From: Acanthochlamys bracteata
Taxonomy: Eukaryota; Streptophyta; Magnoliopsida; Pandanales; Velloziaceae
Assembly: GCA_019914995.1 (NCBI GenBank)
Contig: CM034145.1
Span: forward strand, 186,001-250,000
Length of the DNA stretch: 64,000 nt
Direction: 5' to 3'
Notes under the pieces: generated by a model
The model's database searches: none
Seen by the model: only the letters and a program-made list of their open reading frames with translations
Told to the model about the DNA's origin: nothing
Shown: positions 11,942 through 24,764 of the stretch, piece after piece
Layout of the letters: each line of letters begins with the position of its first letter
How positions within the stretch are numbered: position 1 is the stretch's first letter
Position numbers and translations under genes: made by a program

Positions 11942-13240
11942 TTATATTATGCATAAGCCTATCTCATGACAAATTCTTGAGAAAAAGTCAAATCCTAAAG
12001 GTTTAGTAAATATGTCAGCCAGTTGATTTTCAGAGTTAACAAAATTCAATACTATATTATTGCATTCAATATGCTCTATAATGAAATGGTGTCTTAAATC
12101 AATGTACTTTGTGCGTGAATGTTGAATAGGATTTTTAGTTAACTTGATGGCACTAGTATTATCATAGAATATAGGCACATTTTTAAAATCACAGCCAAAG
12201 TCAAAAAGTTGTTGTTTTATCCAAAGTACATAAGAGCAGCAACTTCTAGCAGCTATGTATTCTGCTTCAGCAGTGGACATTGCTACTGAAGCTTGTCTCC
12301 TAAAGCACCATGAAATCAGACAGCTTCCTAAAAATTGACATGAGCCACTTATGCTCTTTCTATCAAGCTTGTAACCACCAAAATCAGCGTCAGCATAAGC
12401 ATATAAATTAAATTCACATCCTCTAGGATAGAATAATCCTAATTCTTTGGTTCCAACTAGGTATCTAATAATTCGTTTTACAGACTCTTTTAGATCACTT
12501 TGAATTCTAGCACATAGGCACATACTAAATTGAATATCCGATCTACTGGCAGTAAGATATAAGAGTGATCTAATCATACCTATATATAATTTTTTATCAA
12601 CTGCTTTACCTGTCTCATCTCGATTTAATTTGCAAGAGGTAGACATTGGAGTGCTAATCTTCTTACTTCTTTCCATGCTGTATTTTTTGATCAATTTTTT
12701 GATTTACTTACTCTGGCTTATGAAGATGTCATTTTTCAGTTGTTTAATTTGCAGACCAAGAAAATAATTGAGTTCACTCATCAGGCTCATTTCAAACTCT
12801 TCTTGCATCAAGTCAGAAAATTTTCTGCACAATCTTTCGTTAGTAGCACCAAATATTATGTCATCTATATAAATTTGCACAATTAACGTGTCATTATCTT
12901 CATACAATGTAAATAAAGTTAAGTCAATCTTATTTCGACTGAAGCCTTTTTCAATCAGAAATGTGCTTAATCGCTCATACCAAGCTCTGGGAGTTTGTTT
13001 CAGACTATAGAGCGCTTTATTCAGTTTGTAGACATGACTTGGAAAATTTGTATTTTCAAAACCAGGGGGTTGTTCAACATACACTTCCTCTTTTAAGAAT
13101 CCATTCAGGAAAGCACCTTTAACATCTATTTGAAAAAGTTTAAAGTTTTTGTGACATGCAAAAGCAAATAGTATTCTAATAGCCTCAAGGCGTGCAATAG
13201 GAGCATAAGTTTCATCAAAATCTATTCCTTCTTCTTGATT
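11942..13240 (-). pseudogene. Copia reverse transcriptase and RNase H (broken)
   Basis: The RT part (about 13240-12704) includes VYVEQPPGFE, ALYSLKQTPRAWYERL and the catalytic YIDD box in QIYIDDIIFGAT. A stop near 12704 separates it from the next piece (12694-11942), which contains the RT tail and RNase H signature strings STAEAEYIAA, DNTSAIKLTKNP and ADIFTKPL. These are the Copia RT/RNase H hallmarks. The enzyme would copy element RNA into DNA in the cytoplasmic particle, but the stop makes it non-functional. Confidence 0.9.
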
Positions 13241-13603
13241 GTATCATTTTGCTACTAGTCTAGCTTTGCTTCTAATGATATTACCATATTCATTTAATTT
13301 ATTTCTGAATACCCATCTAGTTCCTATGATGAATTTGTTTGGTGGTTTTCTAATAAAATGACATACATTGTTTCTTTCAAACTGATTTAATTCTTCTTAC
13401 ATGCAGTGATCCATGAGCTGTCTGTCAGCATCATATATGCATTTTGGTTCTAGATTTGATACAAATGCAGAATGTTCCATAAATTTATTTTTAAGATAAG
13501 ATATGGTTCTTATACCTTCATTTACCTCACCTAAAATATTTTCTTGTGGATGAATGGATCTGTGCTTGAAAGGTCTATTGATTTGTTCGTGAATTTTTGT
13601 CTG

Positions 13604-14650
13604 TTATGGTAGATTTGCAGGAGTCTGTCCTTTCTCTGTTATTTCAGCTGGCTGTTCATCAGCTGTTTGAGTCTCTGTAACTTGTTGTGTTTCTATTGAT
13701 GGAAATATCTCTTCTTCTTCTTCAGACCCTGCACCTAGTTTTGGATTTCTTCTCGGCCCATTGTTAGACTCATCAAATAGTACATGTATAAATTCTTCAA
13801 CAATCATGATTCATTTATTAAAAATTCTATAAACTTTTGATGTTGAAGAGTAACCGATAAAAATACCTTCGTCACTTTTTGCATCAAACTTTTCAAGATT
13901 ATCTTTCTCGTTGTTGAGTATAAAGCATTTGCATCCAAAGGTTCTTAAGTAACCAATATTTGGAGTTCTTCCCTTTAAAAGCTCATATGGAGTCTTTTTA
14001 AAAATAGGGCGAATAAATGCACGGTTAATGATATGATATGCAGTGTTAACAGTTTCAGCCCAAAAATATTTTGGTAGGTTCTGTTTTATTAGTATGGTTC
14101 GAACCATTTCTACTAACACTCTATTTTTTCTTTACACTACACCATTTTGTTGGGGAGTTCTTGGAGCAGAGAAAATTGTGCGTCAGACCATTTGAGTCAC
14201 AAAATTCATCAAAATAAAAGTTTTGAAATTCTTTACCGTGATCACTTCTAATAGCACAGATATTGAGATTGAGTTTTTTTTTAATCTTTTTTGAAAAAGC
14301 ATATAAATATTTTTAGAGCATCATTTTTATATGTTAGAAAATAGACCCAAGAAAAACGAGAATAATCATCTACAATTACTAAGCAGTAATACTTACCCCA
14401 AGTTTGCTGTCCTTGATGGTCCAAACAGATCCATGTGTAGTAATTGTAATGGCTGACTAGTTGTTATCACCTGCTTGTTTTTGGAAGATGACTTCACTTG
14501 TTTCCCTTTAGCGCAGACATCACATAATTCATCCAAACTGTAGTTTGCTTCAGGCAGACCCTTCACTAATTTTAACTTAGACAGTTTTGATAGTATCTTG
14601 ATATTGCAGTGTCTTAAACGTCTATGCCAGAGCCAGCTGCTTTCCTGCTA
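13604..14650 (-). pseudogene. Copia integrase with pre-integrase zinc finger (broken)
   Basis: From about 14640 down to 14500 the minus strand encodes the GAG-pre-integrase zinc-binding region (WLWHRRLRHCN and later CDVCAKGKQ). The core follows, with HMDLFGPS near 14430 and the open segment 14119-13811 (FWAETVNTAYHIINR and FGCKCFILNN). A linker with acidic residues is at 13807-13604. Frameshifts and stops separate the pieces. In an intact element the product would insert the DNA copy into the chromosome. Confidence 0.85.
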
Positions 14651-14879
14651 GCTTGCTACTAAATATATTTTGTGGTTAGAGAGATCATCAATATAGAGCA
14701 CATAAACATTACCTTCCCTTTTTTCGTTTAATATTTTTTCTCCGGATGACAAGTTAACAATTGAGCAGCAGTAATTATCAAAGTTGACTTTGAATCTATT
14801 ATCACATAGTTGACTTATGCTTATTAGGTTGTATTTTAATCCTTTAACATAAAGAATATTTTCTACACCTATTATTTTG

Positions 14880-15010
14880 CACTTACTGTTGTCACAAAGT
14901 ATTACATTTCCACCGAATTATTTTTGCAAACTGCTGAAGTATTTTTCATTTCCTGTCATATGTCTTAAACACCCGTTGTCCAAATACCATTTGCTATATT
15001 TCAGTCAGGT
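14880..15010 (-). pseudogene. Copia aspartic protease remnant
   Basis: The minus strand reads WYLDNGCLRHMTG. The Copia protease active site is normally DSG; here it is DNG (Asp 14980-14978, Asn 14977-14975), a change that can be explained by one G-to-A transition. A stop also lies downstream (near 14920). This domain would have cut the Gag-Pol polyprotein. Confidence 0.75.
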
Positions 15011-15159
15011 TAGCTCCTCTCCTTCCTGCAAAAAAAATTTTAGTGTTTAGGTACCCAAATTTCTTTGGGTCCTAGAGAGTTAGTACTGTTAAATGTTCCT
15101 TTTGGAACCCATATCATTTTTATTTTATTGGTGTTCTTTTTATAGTAGTAAGAATTAAC

Positions 15160-17048
15160 ATTATGACCTTTCTACCACAATGGAAACATTTGATAAAAGA
15201 TGTTGTGGAATAAGATTTATTGGCTGTGTATGTTTTGGGCATCGAATTTTTGTTTTGTGTCATTGCTGTTATCATACCTGTGTAGCTGGTAAAGGGCTGA
15301 TCATATCTTGAGATTTATTTACCAGTTGCTTTAGATGTTGGTATAAATCCTAATTCTTTTTTTCTACATGTGCTGCGTTGAGCTTCCAGTATTGCATCAA
15401 GTCTATCTTTTCCTTTTACAAATTTTGCTAGTGAGGCTTCTAGGTCGAGATTTTTGCTTTACAGATTTTTGTTCTCTTGAAGCAGTCTTTGATTTTCTTC
15501 CTTCAGCTTACTCTCTTTCAAGTGCATATTAGTATAGTCAGTCATAAATGGCTTAAGATCTAGTATGGTGGGATACGACAATCTATCCACTTCTTGACTC
15601 AGTGCTTCATTCAGCTCCTCAAGTTCAGCAATTTTTTTTATCATGTCTATACTTGAGATTTCTATGCAACTTGTCAGTTCTCCAGTCTTACATTCATTTA
15701 GTTTCACATGTAGCTTTTCATTAATTTAGATCAGACATTTATTTTCAATATGTAGTGCACATAGTTTAGAGTTCATATGGTCATAATCTGCATGCAGTAT
15801 CTCTTTTATGGCATCAGTCTTGTCCTCTAAGGCATTTTTTAGTACAAGTATTTCTTTCTTTAGGCATTCGTTTTCATCCTTAAATTTATACATGCATATT
15901 TTTATAGTTTTGCAATCAGTTTTAGCATGTAGATATTTTGCATATAGTTCATCAAATACATCTTGTAGCTCTTCATTAGAGTCATCATAGTCAGTAGAGT
16001 TTATCTCATTAGCATCTTCATGATCTGCCATCAGACATAATTTGCTTTCTTCATTCTTTTCTGTCTCAATCTGACTGTCTTCTGATGAGTTTTCATCTTC
16101 ATCGCTCCAGGCTGCCATAGCTCTTTTCCTTCTTGTGTCTTTTTATTTCGATCTCTTGAGTAATTGATATTTATTTTTAAAATGTCCTGATTTGTTGCAG
16201 TTGAAGCAATTTGTATCTTGTCTGTCTTCTCCTCTATTGGTTCTTCCAATATCCCTTCTTTTTCTAAACTTGTTTTTTCTGAGAAAACTTTTAAATTTAC
16301 GGGTTAAGAGTGCAATATTTTCATCAGAGGAGGAATCACTTACCTGCTGGTAATTTATTTTTAATGCGATCCCTTCAAGACGTTCATCAGATTTCTTTAG
16401 TGACAGTTCTTTGGCCATTAGTTTGCCAATTAGTTCATCCAAAGACATTTAAAGAAAAGTTGGATTTTTCTCTATGCAATCTACCTTTGATCCAAAGGTT
16501 GGCAGCACAACTCTTAATATTTTCCACTTCAGCTCTTCGGGTTTGAAAACTTTTCTTAGATTCTTCAGAAGATTTGTGATGCTAGTAAATCTAGTAAACA
16601 TTTGAGTAATGGACTCATCTCGATTCATTTTGAAATTTTCATACTCATGAATGAGTAGGTTTACTCTGGTTTTCTTGACTTGTGTAGTTCCTTCATGTGT
16701 TACCTCTAGCTGATCCCATATTTCTTTGGCAGTGTTGCAAGCGCTGATTCTATTGAACTCATTTGGATCTAGTGCGCAGTAGAGAAGATTAATGGCTCTG
16801 TCATTCATTAATATAAACTTGTTATTTTCATCATTGTATTCACGTTCTACCTTTGAAATGCGTATTCCATCTGGGCCTGCTTTAGTTGGCACGATTGGTC
16901 CATCTCATATGAGCTTCCATAGTGTGAATTCTTATGCTCGAATGAAAATTATCATTTTGATTTTCCAGTAGCCATAATTTGTTCCATCAAAGAGTGGTGG
17001 TCTGTTGAAAGATCTACCTTCAAAAGCTATGGAAACAATGTTAGCCAT
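15160..17048 (-). pseudogene. Copia gag (broken)
   Basis: The ATG is at 17048, about 60 bases after the primer-binding site, and the protein opens with MANIVSIAFEGRSF. Two in-frame stops (TAA, TGA) follow within about 40 codons, before the UBN2-type gag core at 16892-16449 (IWDQLEVTHEGTTQVKK). A third stop precedes MSLDELIGKLMAKE. A zinc knuckle (CFNCNKSGHFKNKY) has lost its last Cys. A long Glu/Lys-rich coiled coil follows (16118-15459), typical of Sirevirus gag. A second knuckle near 15180 carries a frameshift. Gag would form the virus-like particle. Confidence 0.88.
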
Positions 17049-17093
17049 AAGAATCTTTTACCTTAAGGTTGTTAGACCTTTGTTTTCAGGAGG

Positions 17094-17110
17094 TCTGCTC
17101 TGATACTAAT
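17094..17110 (-). other. Primer-binding site of the Copia element
   Basis: Next to the 5' LTR the element strand reads ATTAGTATCAGAGCAGA. It resembles the TGGTATCAGAGC site complementary to the 3' end of initiator tRNA-Met, with small changes. Confidence 0.75.
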
Positions 17111-18547
17111 TGTTAGTTCTCCTGTAAGATTAACTCAAGAGGGGAAGGGTGAATTGAGTTAGTTAATAAAAAAATTTTCGTCAATTTTAGTTATCTTACT
17201 GACAGCGGATTTACAACTAGCTGTTTTTATTCTATAACCTGCAGACAGAGAGAGTTAGAGTGTTTGCTGACTTATGTAAAGAGGGTAGTACTCAGGATAT
17301 TTAACGTGGTTCAGTAAAACTCCTTTGCCTACATCCACGGTCGCTCTATCACCAGAGCCAAAGTTTCACTAAATCTTTAATAAGCTATATATACACCAAA
17401 AGCAAAGTGCTTCACCAAACACACTTACTCTTACCGGATTTCTTTGCCAAGACAACCCGTAGCAGCATACTGGACACACCTGTCCCTCTGGCTGATATGC
17501 TAGCTCTATTAAAAGGTCTAAGAACTTTCACCAAGCTCCACCTGAGCTTTCTTTTCCGGTGCCCGCAACACCACCTTCACAAGGTCAGTAAAATGTTATA
17601 AGAAAAATAAACAGAAATTGAGTACAGGATCTATCTCATGATGATTGTGTGTTCATGAAGTGTTTCTGATGAGATGATCAGTGAGATTGCTGAGAGAGAT
17701 TTCTTCAGTGTGATCAGCAGCACGATTTTTGTTGTTTACGTAGAGTAGTAGAGTTCTTTTATGTCTCTATTTTGCTTCTATTCTCTCTGCTCTTTCTTCG
17801 TTGCTGTGACTCCCTTCTTATAGTGTTTCGTCTCTGTGCAGGAACCATTGAAGAACGTTGCCGTTGGCGCTCTTTTTCATTGGTGGTTTTTCACGTCAGA
17901 GAGGGAGCAGTTTTGCCCAGCGATTAATCAACCGTTTCCTCAATTGCTTTCGTCCATCTTTGTGCAATGTCTCCATGGCATTAAATGTATTATAAAAATT
18001 TGAATTTGCCGCCAGTGATTATAAGCTTAACTTAGCTAAGTTGCTGTATGAAAATCAAGAGCTGATTTGGCTTGTCCATATTTAATGCATCCCAGATTGA
18101 CTGCTTGACTTGATTAAAGATCTTGACTTGTATAATATGCTTTCTTCCCTTAATTACTGAGCTTTCCCTTTCTGTGAAATTGAAGATAATTTTTGCTCGT
18201 TATAGATCTTCTATTTGAATTGATTTAGTGCGTTGTGAGTCCAGAAGATTTTTGAAGCAAGAAAAATCTTGTTGCTTTTGAACCCAAGGCTCTGTTTCAA
18301 TACAGAGAAATTTTTTTATGCTTCAGTGGTCAAGCAGCTGACTGCAAAGTGACTATGGCATCATCTGTTCCTTATGCTGTTTCTAGTAGCATAACAGTTG
18401 GCTGCATGATAGCTGTTATTGTCTGATGTAAATAAAATGATCTTTGTTTGTCTAATTCTGCGGAACTTGATTTCAGATTATTAGTCTAATATTAATTATA
18501 GTTCTTAATTCTTTGTTATCATCAAAATTATCTTTATGGTTCCAACA
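17111..18547 (-). repeat. 5' LTR of the Copia element
   Basis: This is the partner of 8278-9713. Plus-strand ends are TGTTAGTTCTC and GGTTCCAACA. It should hold the element promoter. It is followed by the duplication ATTCA at 18548-18552. Confidence 0.92.
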
Positions 18548-19120
18548 ATTCAGCTAAATAACTCTTTGCCTAACACAAAAGTAGTACCGGAAACTTACTA
18601 ATGTCTTTCGAAAGAGCACCAAAAATGCACCTTTCGAACACAAGTCATTACTGGAGGATTCCCACCCCCATTCACAACCAAGGTTAAACAACTTAGATGC
18701 TTCTCTTCTATCAAATATTTCAAAAGCAGGAACAGGGATTGTCATACCGTCGCATGAAGAGTTATTGCTGTTGCTGGGTCTCCATTGTCATTAACTATAT
18801 ATAACAGACACAGGAAGAGCAGAGCCATGGCTTCAAAGAATTGATTCAGAGAATGCCCGCCGTCCAACACCCATGGCTGATTAAAAGTCTTGCTGCAGCT
18901 CATTTGGTTGCAACAATAATTGATCGATACAGATGAAGATGTATTTTACAAAGATGATTTTCCAAAGGGGCTACAAAATATATGTAATAGTTCGAAAGCA
19001 CAGAGAACAAGTTCGATGCAAGCAAACACTGCTTCCAAACCAAGAACAGAAATATACAACACTGGCAAGCACACATGATAAAATAGCAATTGCAAGTTTT
19101 GTACTATAACTTCACGGCAA
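18548..19120. other. Spacer between the Copia element and WAK gene A
   Basis: On the minus strand a small exon-like frame (18828-18748) starts MALLFLCLLYIV, looks like a signal peptide, and ends at a possible donor ACG|GTATGA. Below it an open stretch to 18554 starts MTIPVPAFEIFDRR; I do not recognise it. This unique stretch has no copy elsewhere in the array. It may be a remnant of a gene interrupted by the Copia element. From about 18908 the sequence matches 26360 onward, downstream of gene B. Confidence 0.4.
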
Positions 19121-22100
19121 TCAACGCATTATATCAAAAGGCAGCATGGAATTAACTGATGAATCGTTCTCGTCAGTGATGCCGATGTATGATCGGTCCT
19201 CACCCCCAATCAGCTTTTCAACTTCATCTTCATTCTCACGAATCCAAGGATGGTTGCTGGCCCGTCTGAGTCCCTCCAACTCCATCGCAACTTCTTTCAT
19301 GGAAGGTCTATCCTCTGCTCTTAGTCGCAGGCAGCTCCGTGCGAGCTCAGCAACAGCGTTTAGTTGCTCCTTGGAACCTTCATCAATTACCCGCCGCTCT
19401 AGAATCTCCAGCAGCCGGCCTTCCTTCATGGAAGATATGAAATGCATGGCTAAGTTTCTGTTTTCGGCAGCTCTATTCTTATCCACAGGCTTCTCACCTG
19501 TAAGGAGCTCAGCAAGAACAACCCCGAAGCTGTAAACATCACTTTTATCAGTAAACTGAGTCGTCAGTAAATACTCTGGGTCCAAGTATCCACGCGTTCC
19601 TCGCACCAATGACAAAAGACCGTGCCCATTATCAAATGGAACCAATCTTGAAATTCCAAAGTCAGATACTTTGGCAAGATAATTGTCATCCAAAAGTATG
19701 TTGGCAGACTTTACATCCCTATGAATGATTGGTGTGGAAGCGGCCGAATGCATATACGCTAATGCTCCTGCAGTTTCTGCAGCGATCCTCAAACGGTTGT
19801 CTAGCGACAATGAGCCTTTGTGATTTATGTCGTGGATGTGGTGGAAGAGGGTTCCATTTGAGACGAACTCATATACAAGCAAAGGAACTTCAGTCTCCAG
19901 ACAACAGCCTTGCAGCTTCACTACATTTCGATGGTTGATATGAGACAAAACCACCAGTTCATTTATGAACTGTTCAATTTCAATTTCATCCGTAATTTTG
20001 GATTTCTTGATGGCGACAGTAGTTTGATCCGGTAGGGTGCCTTTGTAAACTACACCAGAGCCTCCACGGCCTATAATATTTTTCTCATTGTAGTTGTCTG
20101 TTGCAATCTTAAGCTCTTCACTTGTGAACTTCACATTTGAACGGGAGCTGCCTTCTAAAGAAGTTATTTGTTTCTCAAGCAACAAACCGCCATTTCTTGC
20201 AAAAAACTTCTCCTTGAGCTCAATGAGTTTCTTCTTTTTGTTGATCCAGTACAACCAAGGGATAGTAATGGCTAGGAAGAAGCCGGCCAATACCCCACCC
20301 ACGATTGCTGTTGAAGGAAGAACAAGTTTAGAGAGATGGGCGGTCAACATTAATGAAGAAAAACATCATTAATGGGCGGTCAACATTTTATAAGATTCTT
20401 TGGAGTTAGTTCTACTACAGGTCCATCTGAATGACCTGAAAATAACAAACTTATTAAAATAAGTAGCTTATTTTTTAAATAATTAAAATTTATTTCATAA
20501 ATGTGCTGGGACAAAAAAAAGCTTATTTTAAAATAAGTTGAGAATCAAGTTACATAAAAAAAAATACTTATATGCTGAAAGAAAATATAAATAAGGCAAA
20601 TAATTGCATATATAGAGAGCGATAGAGACGACATCTCTTTAGAGCCACTTTTTATTCGGTTTATGAACAAAATTATCTTCAAATTCAATCCTACCATAAA
20701 ATATAAAAAATTATATGTTAGAAATATTTTAACTCAATTAAATTATAAATCTACTTCTATCCGGCAGCTTGATAAAGATAATAAAAATAAGAAAAACTCC
20801 AAATATATATGTATCTATTTTCGCCATCTTAATTCAGTGATATGATGAAAGTCAGTTCGTGATCTTATTGAACTAAACTTTTATCAGTATATTTTTAGCT
20901 CATAATTTTTTATGTTTATAGTGAAGATTGAATTTAGAAATCTTAAGATTTAAAAATTAGAGAGATAGTGCCTCTAGCTATTCTTTATATATATTTGGAC
21001 TTTAATAAATTCAGGTAAGCTATTTAAAATGTGGCCTAAATCCTATGTCTATTAAGCTTTGTATGAGTTAGGATGTGCTTCAAATACTCGTAATTTAGTC
21101 TCGTAAAAAAAAAAAAAAAGTAGAGTTTTTTAAAAAATAAATTAGAAGTGGAGTTCAGTTTTTGTGTTTCGATAGTTTTTGAAAGTGAATTGAAAATTCA
21201 AAGATAGAATTACATTAGGAGGTGTGCAAATAAGAAAATTAGAACTGAAATTCCGTATGTGAAAATAGAGTCTTGAATTCTTTGTGCAATTGAAATATAT
21301 GAACCGTTCAAAATTCAAATCTAGCGAAAAAAAAAATTTATAGACATTTAAAACATGCCCTTAAACAAAAAGTGAAGAGGAAGCAACTAAGTTGGGTCTA
21401 TTTGTGATAAAACATATTTTAAAATTTTTTGAAAATTAGGCTTGATTTATCTTAGTTAGAAAAAATAATAAAAATTATACATATAAAAAATTTATAAAAA
21501 TAAATTTCTTATATATTTTATTTTTAAATTTTATAAAATATTATAAAAATTTTAGTTAAAAATAAATAATTTATTTGAAATGAAAAGTACTTAATATCTG
21601 GTGGTATATATACCTGGAAGAACTCCACGTGGACGTGACCTGCAACCACTCCCAGTTTTGCGACCATCACCTTGCTGCCCCTTTGGACATGTGCAATTGT
21701 AGCTCCCTAGAGTGTTAACACACTGTACGCATGGATTATCAGGCTTTTCGCACTCATCAATGTCTACAACGAATTAGCAAAAGGATGTTATTAGGCAAGT
21801 TTTCATCAAATAAAGTAAAAATAGATGAGTTAAAATAAAGCTTACCTTCGCATCCATCCTTAAGATATGGGTTTCCTTCGTACCCCACGCCACAGTTGCA
21901 TCGATACCCAGGACCGTTGGTTGAATTCACACAAACACTGTTGTCGGCGACACATGCAAAGCTCGTGGAATTCAATCTGGCCTCCTCACATGTCTGGTTT
22001 CCCACCGCCCAATCCATCGTCATGGGTAATTTACTCACGTTGAGCAGATCAGAGAAATTGCTTGTGCTGAACCTAAAAGAATCTATATCCACCAGAAGGC

Positions 22101-23245
22101 CGTAGCTGCACGGATTGAAATCTAAGCAGTTCGAGTGGTTATAATAGCTTTTAACGCCAAATATGAAGGTTCTCATGCCTGCAGGGATAGAGGTTTCGCA
22201 GCAGCCACCTCCACTGCATGTTCCGTTCTGAACGTAAGCTAATTTGTTGCAAATGGAAGAGCATCCAGTCCACGACCACATCCGCGGCTCCTGCATGCAA
22301 GCAAGGCAAGCAATTCTATTAAACCTTCAAGCAGATAAGAAATTTTACCCAAATCATGAATGATTGTCATTTTTAATTATTCTATCCGAGTTGCCATCAT
22401 GACCCAGTCTTTCCGTTCTACCATGTTTTAAACATTTATTTGTCTCCCGTGAAAGCGTTCCATGAATACTGCTACAACAAATTAAGCTTTGTAGAACGCA
22501 TGAAAAGAACATCAAATGCAAAATCTACATGCCAATAACCATTTTCTGCCTACGAATGGTATATATATAATGTTATATATGCTCAAAATTTCGGTCATGC
22601 AAGTTTAAGAAGAAACGGTTGAAATTGTGCTAGATGAATGCTGCAATATGATGAGAGGCTATTCCTCCCGGAACAAAAGGATCAAAACCTTCTTAGCCCC
22701 ACGCCGGATTTACAGATTTGGACAACTAGAGCTATATAGATATATACCTGTAAATAGCCTACAGTGTCACACCCGATCGCAATGAATTTGTTGCGAGTCG
22801 GTGAGAATGTGTAAGGTGTGTTGGTAACATTGATCCAGGGAATGCGGTAACTTGATCTAGTAGTAGCATTTGCACCAGCTTTCCTGTGGTAGCAATCTCT
22901 GGCTATGTACATATCCACGTGAACAAGCCCAGCTGCGAGATCAATATCAAGGACGTAACTGGGATTGATGTCCAAATGTTCCACACGACCAAAGCCAGTT
23001 GTGACACTGTAGACGATGACAGAGATGTTTCCTATAGTAGGAACCGGAGGTGTAAAAGTATCATTGCATATCAAGTCAAATCCTGGCAAATGGCAACCTT
23101 CGCCAACTCCGAATGGATATGGGATGCTAACGTCGCCGCACTTAGACTGGCAATCTCGCCGCAAGGTGATTGGTGATGTCGACGCTACTCCTGCTACAAG
23201 GCAGAGCAATTGCAGCAGCATCGCTTGCCTGCCCATGTTTCGCAC
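19121..23245 (-). CDS. Wall-associated receptor kinase-like, gene A
   Basis: Four exons join in phase: 23245-22748, 22290-21846, 21763-21614 and 20307-19121 (2,280 bp, 759 aa). In order they encode a signal peptide and the GUB_WAK pectin-binding region ([11 protein letters not shown]), a Cys-rich segment with an EGF repeat ([13 protein letters not shown]), a calcium-binding EGF repeat ([12 protein letters not shown]), then a membrane span ([20 protein letters not shown]) and a kinase. The kinase has the Gly loop [32 protein letters not shown] and [10 protein letters not shown], so the key catalytic residues are present and it is an RD kinase. WAKs sit in the plasma membrane, contact cell-wall pectin and signal in growth and defence. 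The kinase differs from gene B by only about 26 residues, while the first exon is far more diverged. The start is the first ATG before the signal peptide. Confidence 0.92.
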
Positions 23246-23948
23246 CTCTGTCCTTTCAACTTAGTCTCACACCCTAAAACACTCGAATGTTAGCTGCTAC
23301 CTTCGGTATGCATAGTACTTCATGCTTATAAATCTTAACTAAAATGTCATAGTGCTTTGCACCAATAACAAAAAAACAATGCGATTTTCTGATGCAGAAA
23401 CTGCGCAATTTGTATGGACACCAAGTCATGCCTTTATTCTTTCCTCTTGGTTGACAGAATGAGTTTTCTATTTCTTAAAGCCAACTAGGCTGCAATCCAA
23501 GGAAAACCTCATTGGCATTCTACGGATGCAATGATGTAGACTCTCGACGAATACCCTTATTTGACATTTATTGAATGCTGGATCTTTCTATCATATTAAA
23601 AAAATTAAATTTAAAGAAAAAAGAACTGCATAGACTTTTGGCTTCTCTGCATCCAGTTAGGATAATCGGTGAATCAATCTTTAAATAAAAAAAGGTACGT
23701 TGCTGAAAAAGATATTTACTTAATCAGAAAAATTAAAGTAATTTACTGTTTGAACAAAGAAAATGACTTATCTTTATAAAATAAGCGGTAGAAAATTGGT
23801 TTAAACTATCCTTCCATAACTTGGTCTTTCACCGTAAACCACTTGATTGCTAGTTGGATTACGCATACAAATTAATGCCTATATATCTACAATGTCAGAA
23901 TGCTTTGGAGTTTGGACCCAGAACCATGCCATTTCCTCTATTAAATTA

Positions 23949-24207
23949 TGGAGTGTTTGGGATTGCTTATGAAATGGAACTTTTCTGAAATAAAAGGTAT
24001 TTTTATTTTTTTTGAAAAACGAGTTTTATTTTTTTACTTCCAAAAAAATAATAAAAATATGCAATAAAAAGATCTCACTCCGTAGAATTTTTCTACACTT
24101 TCTAAATTTTTAAATAAATTTTTTATATACTTATAAAATATATATTAAAAAACGTGAAATAAAGAATTAAAAAGTTAGATTGGGGATAAGTAATCCCAAA
24201 CATCCCC
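23949..24207. mobile_element. Tourist-like MITE with TTA duplication
   Basis: The 259-bp AT-rich element has inverted ends: 'ggagtgtttgggattgctta' at the left and 'taagtaatcccaaacatccc' at the right, flanked on both sides by TTA (23946-23948 and 24208-24210). The homologous place upstream of gene C (about 2966-2976) lacks the insert and has one TTA, which is a clean empty site. The end sequence and the TTA duplication fit the PIF/Harbinger (Tourist) group. It has no coding capacity. Confidence 0.82.
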
Positions 24208-24764
24208 TTACTAGTGCAATTAATAGTATGCTCTCATCAAGACGGATCATGGACGACTCCTTCTTTCAATTTTTTTTTTTTAATATACATTTGTCTTGCT
24301 ATTTCCTGACGTTTAAGAATATATCATGCATGACAAATACGGGATTATTAAAGCCAAGTAGGCTACAGTCTAATTTATGGAAATTCTTATTGGCGTTATT
24401 TTGGTTGCAGTGGTTTCTGTCATGTTAGCATGAACTGCATGGACTTTCGATTCTCCTCTATCCATTTAGTTAGGATCGTTGGTGACTCAAGACTTAACAG
24501 AAGGTACATTACGTAGACAGAGTTGTAAATGAAGAAAATCACATATGTTTTCATTGAAAGAGAAGAACTTTCATATTGTTTGACTATATAAAATGACTGA
24601 CCTTGGTACTACATTGTTGATAAAGAGGTTTTAGAGAAGGATTTAGACTATATGTCCTCCGATACCATGAGTTAAGAAGCTTTTTGCTTTGAGTCATGGT
24701 GCTTCAGAAAAATGAAGATGCATTTTTTAACTAGAGTCATAAATGAAAGGAATGGCATATAGTT

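Larger units (their letters stand above)
8278..18547 (-). mobile_element. Full-length, decayed Copia retrotransposon (Sirevirus-like)
   Basis: The 10,270-bp element is bounded by LTRs of 1,436 and 1,437 bp and by the duplication ATTCA (8273-8277 and 18548-18552). Its coding order on the minus strand is gag, protease, integrase, reverse transcriptase, RNase H, which is the Copia order. A long coiled-coil gag tail and an extra reading frame between RNase H and the 3' LTR point to the SIRE/Maximus (Sirevirus) lineage. A primer-binding site resembling the initiator tRNA-Met type and a polypurine tract are in place. All coding regions carry stops or frameshifts, so it cannot move on its own. A hand alignment of the first about 220 LTR bases shows roughly 26 differences, mostly transitions, so the insertion is not recent. 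Confidence 0.92.

Noticed and set aside
8574-17601. Paired plus-strand open frames (8574-8768 and 17407-17601)
   Set aside because: They are the same LTR stretch read twice on the non-coding strand.
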